Part shown: positions 62,190-64,000 of the stretch, one piece after another
Layout: each line of letters opens with the position of its first letter
Position numbering within the stretch: the stretch's first letter is position 1
Origin: Primula veris
Taxonomy: Eukaryota > Streptophyta > Magnoliopsida > Ericales > Primulaceae
Length of the DNA stretch: 64,000 nucleotides
Reading direction: 5' to 3'
Assembly: GCA_963682055.1 (NCBI GenBank)
Contig: OY821749.1
Location: 625,001 to 689,000, forward strand
Program-made: the position numbers and the translations under genes
The notes under the pieces: generated by a model
What the model saw: only the letters and a program-made list of their open reading frames with translations
Database searches by the model: none
Told to the model about the DNA's origin: nothing

Positions 62190-64000
62190 GTAATTACCCA
62201 TTTTTAATTTTTTCTTATTAATCATTTTTCAATTTTTTAAATAGTGTGTTTTATGTAGGGGTTTTAGACCTTTTTAAGGGTTTAAGCTTATTTTATTTGT
62301 TGTTTTGTTACCACTCATGCCACTAATTCTCCTAATTGGTAATTACCCATTATTTATTTTTGCTTATAAACCATTTTTTTCAATTTTAAAATGGTGTGTT
62401 TTATGTAGGGGTTTTGGACCTTTTTTTTAGTTTTAAGCTTGTTTTATTTGTTGTTTAGCTTAATTAGTTGATGCATTTGCTTATAAATTATTTGCTGCTC
62501 TTTTAGAAATTACCACTCATGCCACTAATTCTACTAATTGGTAATTACCCATTTTTTATTTTTGCTTATAAAGTGTTTTTCAATTTTTTTAAATGGTATG
62601 TTTGTGTAGGGGTTTTGGACCTTTTTAAGGTTTAAGTTTATTTTATTAAATTATTTGTATGTATGCATAGAAACTGAGCATTTGCTGCTCTCTTAGAAAT
62701 TACCACTTATGCCTTTGATTCTACCATTTGGTAATTACCCATTATTTATTTATTGCTTATAAAGTGTTTTTCAATTTTAATACGGTGTGTTTGTTATGCA
62801 GGGGTTTTGGACCCTTTTAAGGATTTAAGCTTATTTTAGCCTTTTTTCTTAGCTTTTTGATAAAAAAATCCATGAGTGTTTGCTATGTCAGCTTTTAATC
62901 AAAAAAGCTTAAAAGCTCAAAAGCGGAGAAGTTAGGAGTTTGCGGATTTTTTAAGCCTTTTGATTAAATTTTTCAAAATCAAAAACTTTGTAATAGAATG
63001 TGTTTGTATATTCACAATGTACTTATAAGTTTAAATAGGTGACCAATGACTTATCAATAAAAATAAACTTATAAGTAAGTCACCTATAAGTAAAAATTAA
63101 AGTTACGGTGGTGCCAAACACTAGCTTTTCTTAAGCAAGCTTTTTTCTCATTGCTTTTTTAAGGTTTAAGCTTCTTTTATTTGTTGTTTTGCTTTGTGAG
63201 TTAATATGCAATTGTTACCACTCATGCCATTAATTCTCCAAATTGGTATTACCCATTCGTTATTTTTGCTTATAAAGCCTTTTTCGATTCAAAAACGGTA
63301 TGTTTATGTAGGAGTTTGGACCTATTAATGTTTAAGATTATTTTATTTGTTGTTTTGCTTTGTAAGTTGATATGCATATGTTTCTTAAGCTAAGCCTTTT
63401 TTGATTTATAAAACATTTTTCAATTTTAAAATGGTAATATTTGTGTAGGGGTTTTGGACCTTTTTAAGGGTTTAAGCTTTTTCTATTTGTTGTTTTGCTT
63501 TATAAGTTGATATGCAGCCTTTTTTGCTGCTTGTTTTGATTAAAAGATAGATTTTCTGATTGTGATTTTTGACTGAATTTATGTACTTTTTTTTATTTCA
63601 CCTAACTTATAAAGGGTTTGTTTGTTTGCACCATTTAAGCTCTACTTATTTGTTATTTAATATAAGTTGCCACCCTTTTGTTTACTTTGCCTAAAGCTGT
63701 GAGCTTAATTGGCATTCCTATGAAATTTTATGGTAACCAGTCCTGTATCAATTTCACCTTTATATCATTATGTAAGGGTTTACTTGTTGATTGCACCTTT
63801 TTAAGGCTTAAGCTTAGTTTATTTGTTGTTTTGCTTATGAGTTGATATGCATTTGTTTACTTGTCCCAAAGATGAGTTTTCTTTGCTTACTAATCCTGTA
63901 TAATTTCACCTAGTCTGTATTGATTTTTTTAGCTTGCACCTCTTAAGCTCAATTTATTTGCTTTTCATCTTATAAGTTGCAACCCTTTCGTTTACTTGAC
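62190..64000 (+). repeat. Intron of tandem units carrying copies of the exon 1 edge
   Basis: Units of roughly 150-200 bp repeat to the window end. Exon-edge copies ACCACTCATGCCACTAATT...TTGGTAATTACCC lie near 62308-62350, 62491-62550, 62658-62740 (the longest, with GCATTTGCTGCTCTCTTAG) and 63215-63256 (one base lost). The intronic part GGGGTTTTGGACCTTTTTAA then TTTATTTGTTGTTTTG recurs near 62257, 62408, 62609, 62799, 63308, 63447 and 63790. A possible hAT-like MITE (ends GTGTTTGCTATGTC and GGTGGTGCCAAACACTA) sits at about 62874-63123. Confidence 0.8.

Overview
This is plant nuclear DNA, from a eudicot and probably an asterid. The evidence is intron-rich genes with land-plant-specific products (mitochondrial PPR, NAC factor, RLCK-VII kinase, patatin-type phospholipase A I, CYP77B P450), a eukaryotic tRNA-Trp gene and a typical plant transposon load: Copia, a probable solo LTR, LINE, Stowaway, MULE-type MITEs, Helitron and CACTA-like ends. 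I cannot name the species.

Layout: a PPR336-like gene on the minus strand (637-3645) lies beside MITEs and a tRNA-Trp(CCA) gene (5544-5615). A young, apparently intact Copia element (7056-13547) sits inside one copy of a diverged local duplication whose partner is at about 22.56-23.42 kb. A probable solo LTR (14671-16558), an intron-less divergent NAC gene (19034-20173) and the mitochondrial cardiolipin synthase gene (minus, 23967-27333, 8 exons) follow. An old LTR fragment carries a 5'-truncated LINE (28071-31615). Then come an RLCK-VII/PBL kinase (plus, 33041-36188, 5 exons), a small uncharacterised gene (36470-36751), the 19-exon phospholipase A I gene (minus, 37701-49495), a decayed copy of its first exon (50097-51146), a 3-exon CYP77B gene (minus, 53270-56935), repeat-rich intergenic DNA, and the first exon of an unidentified organelle-type protein (61981-62189) that runs off the window. 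I rebuilt the multi-exon models by hand: every junction keeps frame, and the protein lengths (409, 321, 383, 1329, 508 aa) fit their families as I know them.

The genes share no pathway. PPR336, an RLCK kinase and phospholipase A I also lie side by side in Arabidopsis as I recall (At1g61870, At1g61860, At1g61850), so this part looks like conserved microsynteny.

The most striking signal is structural. Introns of several unrelated genes are built from tandem copies of the exon-intron boundary itself. In the PPR gene the whole 1.78 kb intron consists largely of about a dozen degenerate copies of the coding segment across the splice junction, and donor and acceptor sit at the same position of the repeat unit. 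That is the signature expected if the intron was created by tandem duplication of an AGGT-containing exon segment. Exon-edge copies also occur in phospholipase introns 1 and 2 and in the first intron of the last gene, and related non-exonic tandem growth is seen in the cardiolipin synthase and kinase introns.
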